Assembly: GCA_036339975.1 (NCBI GenBank)
Contig: JAYYZV010000152.1
Location: forward strand, 1-17,513
DNA: 17,513 bases
Source: UBA830 sp036339975
GTDB taxonomy: Bacteria > Pseudomonadota > Alphaproteobacteria > MPNO01 > UBA830
Reading direction: 5' to 3'
The position numbers and the translations under genes are program-made. Numbering within the stretch: position 1 is the stretch's first letter; each line of letters begins with the position of its first letter. The notes below the pieces were generated by a model, which ran no database searches, had not been told where the DNA came from, and saw only the letters and a program-made list of their open reading frames with translations. Below, piece by piece: positions 15,502 through 17,513 of this stretch.

Positions 15502-15983
15502 GGTGCCTCGTCGGCCCGGTATTCACCTGATTTGCCACCCGCCTTGTGTACCAAGTTGATGTCGGTGATTTGCATGCTGCGGTCTACTGCTTTGCACATG
15601 TCATAAACGGTCAGTGCGGCAGCCGAAACGGCCGTCAACGCTTCCATTTCAACGCCTGTCCGTCCGTTGACCCGACAGGTCGCAACGATATCCACGGCGT
15701 TGCGGCTATCGTCACAGGTTATATTGACGTCGACTTTATTCAGTGCCAGCGGATGGCAAAGTGGGATCATTTCGGCGGTGCGTTTGGCGGCCATGATGCC
15801 AGCCAACCGCGCAACAGAAATAACGTCGCCCTTTTTGACTGACCCGTCGACGATCAATTTCAAAGTTTCTGGTTCCATGAGAACTGACCCCTGCGCGGTC
15901 GCTGTCCGGTCTGTGATATTCTTGTCTGAGATGTCGACCATCTGCGCTTTGCCGTCTTCACCGATATGGGTAAGCTTGGACAT
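15498..15983 (-). CDS. moaC: Cyclic pyranopterin monophosphate synthase MoaC
   Basis: MoaC converts the 3',8-cyclo-dihydro-GTP made by MoaA to cyclic pyranopterin monophosphate, early in molybdenum cofactor synthesis. The 161-residue length is standard. Motifs seen are MVDISDKN at residues 15-22, RTAEMIPLCHPL at 68-79 and RTGVEMEALTAVS at 108-120. YDMCKAVD follows, with the active-site pair Asp128 and Lys131, and KAGGKSGEY is at 147-155. The ATG shares one base with the trpC stop (TAATG), and its own stop overlaps the moeA start by four bases. It is thus tightly embedded in a trp-moa operon. All conserved residues appear intact. Confidence 0.97.
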   Translation of the reverse strand: MSKLTHIGEDGKAQMVDISDKNITDRTATAQGSVLMEPETLKLIVDGSVKKGDVISVARLAGIMAAKRTAEMIPLCHPLALNKVDVNITCDDSRNAVDIVATCRVNGRTGVEMEALTAVSAAALTVYDMCKAVDRSMQITDINLVHKAGGKSGEYRADEAP

Positions 15984-16801
15984 TATTCTGCGGCCCGCAT
16001 CCGGTTCTGACTGTCAAGCAATCGCCGCGTGGCGGCCTCTATATCGTGCTGACGCATCAGTGATTCCCCGATCAGAAAGCAGCGCGCCCCGACATCATAC
16101 ATGGATGCTAAATCCTCAGGTGTGTAGAGCCCGCTTTCGCTGACCAAAAGCCGATCTGTCTCGACCACGCGCGGAGCCAACTGCCGGGTCGTTTGAACGT
16201 CAGTCTTCAGGGTCTTGAGATTGCGGTTGTTAATGCCGAGAAGTGGGGACTTGAGAGCCATCGCTCGATCCAATTCCTCGGTATTGTGGATCTCGATCAA
16301 TACGTCCATTCCCCAATCGAAAGCAGCACTTTCCAATTCGGAAGCGAGCCCGTCATCTAGAGCGGCAATGATCAATAGGATGCAGTCGGCACCTAACGCA
16401 CGCGCTTCCGTGATCTGGTATGGGTCGATTATGAAGTCCTTGCGGATAACCGGTAGCGACACCGCACTGCGGGCCGCCACGAGGTCGTCGTCGGCGCCTT
16501 GGAAGTAGGGAACATCCGTCAAAACGGACACACAGCTCGCGCCTCCTCGTTCATAGGCCGCCGCGATTAAAGGTGGATTGAAATCTTTTCGTATAAGACC
16601 CTTGCTGGGGGATGCTTTCTTAACTTCCGCAATAAGGCCATATTCTCCGTTGGAAGTGACTGTTTTGAGCGCGTTGTAGAATCCACGGGGTGGCGTCGCC
16701 TGCCTAGCGGAGAGCTCTATATCGGCAAGTGGTCGTTTTATTTTTGACGCGGCGATATGGTCCGCCTTGTCAGCGCAAATCTTGGTCAGGGCATCACTCA
16801 T
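15983..16801 (-). CDS. trpC: Indole-3-glycerol phosphate synthase
   Basis: TrpC closes the indole ring by converting carboxyphenylaminodeoxyribulose 5-phosphate to indole-3-glycerol phosphate in tryptophan synthesis. It is a single TIM barrel, not fused to TrpF. From the ATG at 16801 it has 272 residues. Motifs are LIAEVKKASPSKG at 56-68 (Glu59, Lys61), VIRKDFIIDPYQ at 118-129 with catalytic Lys121, Glu170 in VLIEIHN, GINNRNL at 189-195 and VSESGLY at 220-226. I preferred the ATG at 16801 because it gives the usual length. It overlaps trpD by 8 nt and has GGAGG about 10 nt upstream. An in-frame ATG at 16837 would add 12 residues and a 44-nt overlap. trpF is not adjacent. Confidence 0.95.
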   Translation of the reverse strand: MSDALTKICADKADHIAASKIKRPLADIELSARQATPPRGFYNALKTVTSNGEYGLIAEVKKASPSKGLIRKDFNPPLIAAAYERGGASCVSVLTDVPYFQGADDDLVAARSAVSLPVIRKDFIIDPYQITEARALGADCILLIIAALDDGLASELESAAFDWGMDVLIEIHNTEELDRAMALKSPLLGINNRNLKTLKTDVQTTRQLAPRVVETDRLLVSESGLYTPEDLASMYDVGARCFLIGESLMRQHDIEAATRRLLDSQNRMRAAE

Positions 16802-17513
16802 CACCTTGCTCCTCCTCGGGATCGGATGCAGGCTCATGGGAAATCTCTATCATCCGATCCAGGGCAGCCCGCGCTTGGCCATTGTCTATTGACGCTGCGG
16901 CTATCTCAGCGCCTTCCTTCAGGTTTGCCGCCTTCCCGGCAATTATCAATGCGGCGGCTGAAGTAAATAATACAGTATTGCGGTAGGCGTTCGCCTTACC
17001 ATCAAGTAAATTTGTCAATGCTTCGGCGTTGAACTCTGCGTCACCGCCTTTAAGTTGAGCAATATCGCATGTTTCAAGCCCGGCGTCGGCGGGTGCTATC
17101 TCTATGGTCTTCACCTCCCCGGCGTCCAGTGTTGCGACCTTGGCCGGACCATTGGTCGCCAATTCATCCAACCCGCCCGTGCCGTGGACAACCCAAGCCT
17201 TTTTTGTGCCCAATTCACTCAGTACCCGGGCAACTGGTTCAACCCACTCAGGAGCAAATACGCCTACCAAGAGGCTGTCGACCATCGCTGGATTCGACAA
17301 CGGGCCCAACATATTGAATACCGTTCGGATAGCTAGTTCGACCCTAGGCCCGGCGACATGACGCGTCGCACTGTGGTGTCTCGGCGCCATCATGAAACCA
17401 ATATGAGCTTCCGCGATCGATTTTTCGATGAGCCGAATATCCGCGTCGATATTGACGCCGAGCGCCATTAGGACATCCGCGGCACCGGATCTCGATGACA
17501 GCGCGCGATTACC
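16794..17513 (-). CDS. trpD: Anthranilate phosphoribosyltransferase, 5' end cut by the window
   Basis: TrpD joins anthranilate to phosphoribosyl pyrophosphate in the second step of tryptophan synthesis. The frame is open to the right edge of the window; 239 residues are seen of the roughly 340 usual. The visible part begins GNRALSSRSGAADVL, the conserved phosphate-binding segment. FMMAPRHHSA (40-49), RTVFNMLGPLSNPA (63-76) and VHGTGGLDE (109-117) follow; all are hallmarks of TrpD. The real start lies outside, so the internal ATG at 17468 is not the start. The tail is acidic (DPEEEQGDE). Its last 8 nt overlap the trpC start. The glycine-rich N-terminal PRPP loop is outside the window. Confidence 0.96.
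   Translation of the reverse strand, partial: GNRALSSRSGAADVLMALGVNIDADIRLIEKSIAEAHIGFMMAPRHHSATRHVAGPRVELAIRTVFNMLGPLSNPAMVDSLLVGVFAPEWVEPVARVLSELGTKKAWVVHGTGGLDELATNGPAKVATLDAGEVKTIEIAPADAGLETCDIAQLKGGDAEFNAEALTNLLDGKANAYRNTVLFTSAAALIIAGKAANLKEGAEIAAASIDNGQARAALDRMIEISHEPASDPEEEQGDE

Overview
The window looks like ordinary chromosomal core sequence from an alphaproteobacterium, most plausibly of Rhodospirillales/Rhodospirillaceae type with moderate GC. Four things point that way. The early lipid A genes use LpxI rather than LpxH. The gene order cdsA-dxr-rseP-bamA-skp-lpxD-fabZ-lpxA-lpxI-lpxB is the alphaproteobacterial envelope cluster. The block trpD-trpC-moaC-moeA-lexA is the alphaproteobacterial arrangement as I recall it. 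A GTTC-N7-GTTC LexA operator of the alphaproteobacterial kind sits upstream of lexA. I see no insertion sequence, prophage, CRISPR array, rRNA or tRNA.

Region 1 (1-10193, + strand) is one tightly packed envelope-biogenesis operon. It holds the 3' end of cdsA (phospholipid precursor), dxr (isoprenoid precursor), rseP (site-2 protease), bamA (outer-membrane protein assembly), an OmpH/Skp chaperone, lpxD, fabZ, lpxA, lpxI and lpxB (lipid A up to the disaccharide), and a glyoxalase I gene. Most junctions are 1-17 nt gaps or short overlaps (TAATG, TGATG, GTG inside the previous gene), so translational coupling is likely. The products act together: fabZ, lpxA, lpxD, lpxI and lpxB make the lipid A disaccharide, while BamA and Skp deliver outer-membrane proteins.

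Region 2 (10244-13095, - strand) carries gltX followed by gltA, convergent with the envelope operon; an AT-rich hairpin at 10215-10240 lies between the two blocks. gltA has a plausible promoter of its own in the 125-bp gltX-gltA gap.

Region 3 (13096-13463) is the only long gene-free stretch. It holds the most unexplained signal in the window: on the + strand, a strong ribosome-binding site and a 13-codon ORF that folds into a hairpin, followed at once by a good intrinsic terminator. This could be a small RNA or a tiny peptide gene divergent from gltX. comEC, often found between gltX and lexA in relatives as I recall, is absent.

Region 4 (13464-17513, - strand) runs trpD (5' end cut by the window edge), trpC, moaC, moeA, lexA. 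The first four overlap by 1-8 nt. lexA has its own promoter, with an SOS box over the -10 element, consistent with LexA autoregulation.

I find no clearly new biological system. The best candidate for something undescribed is the short + strand transcription unit near 13182-13270.
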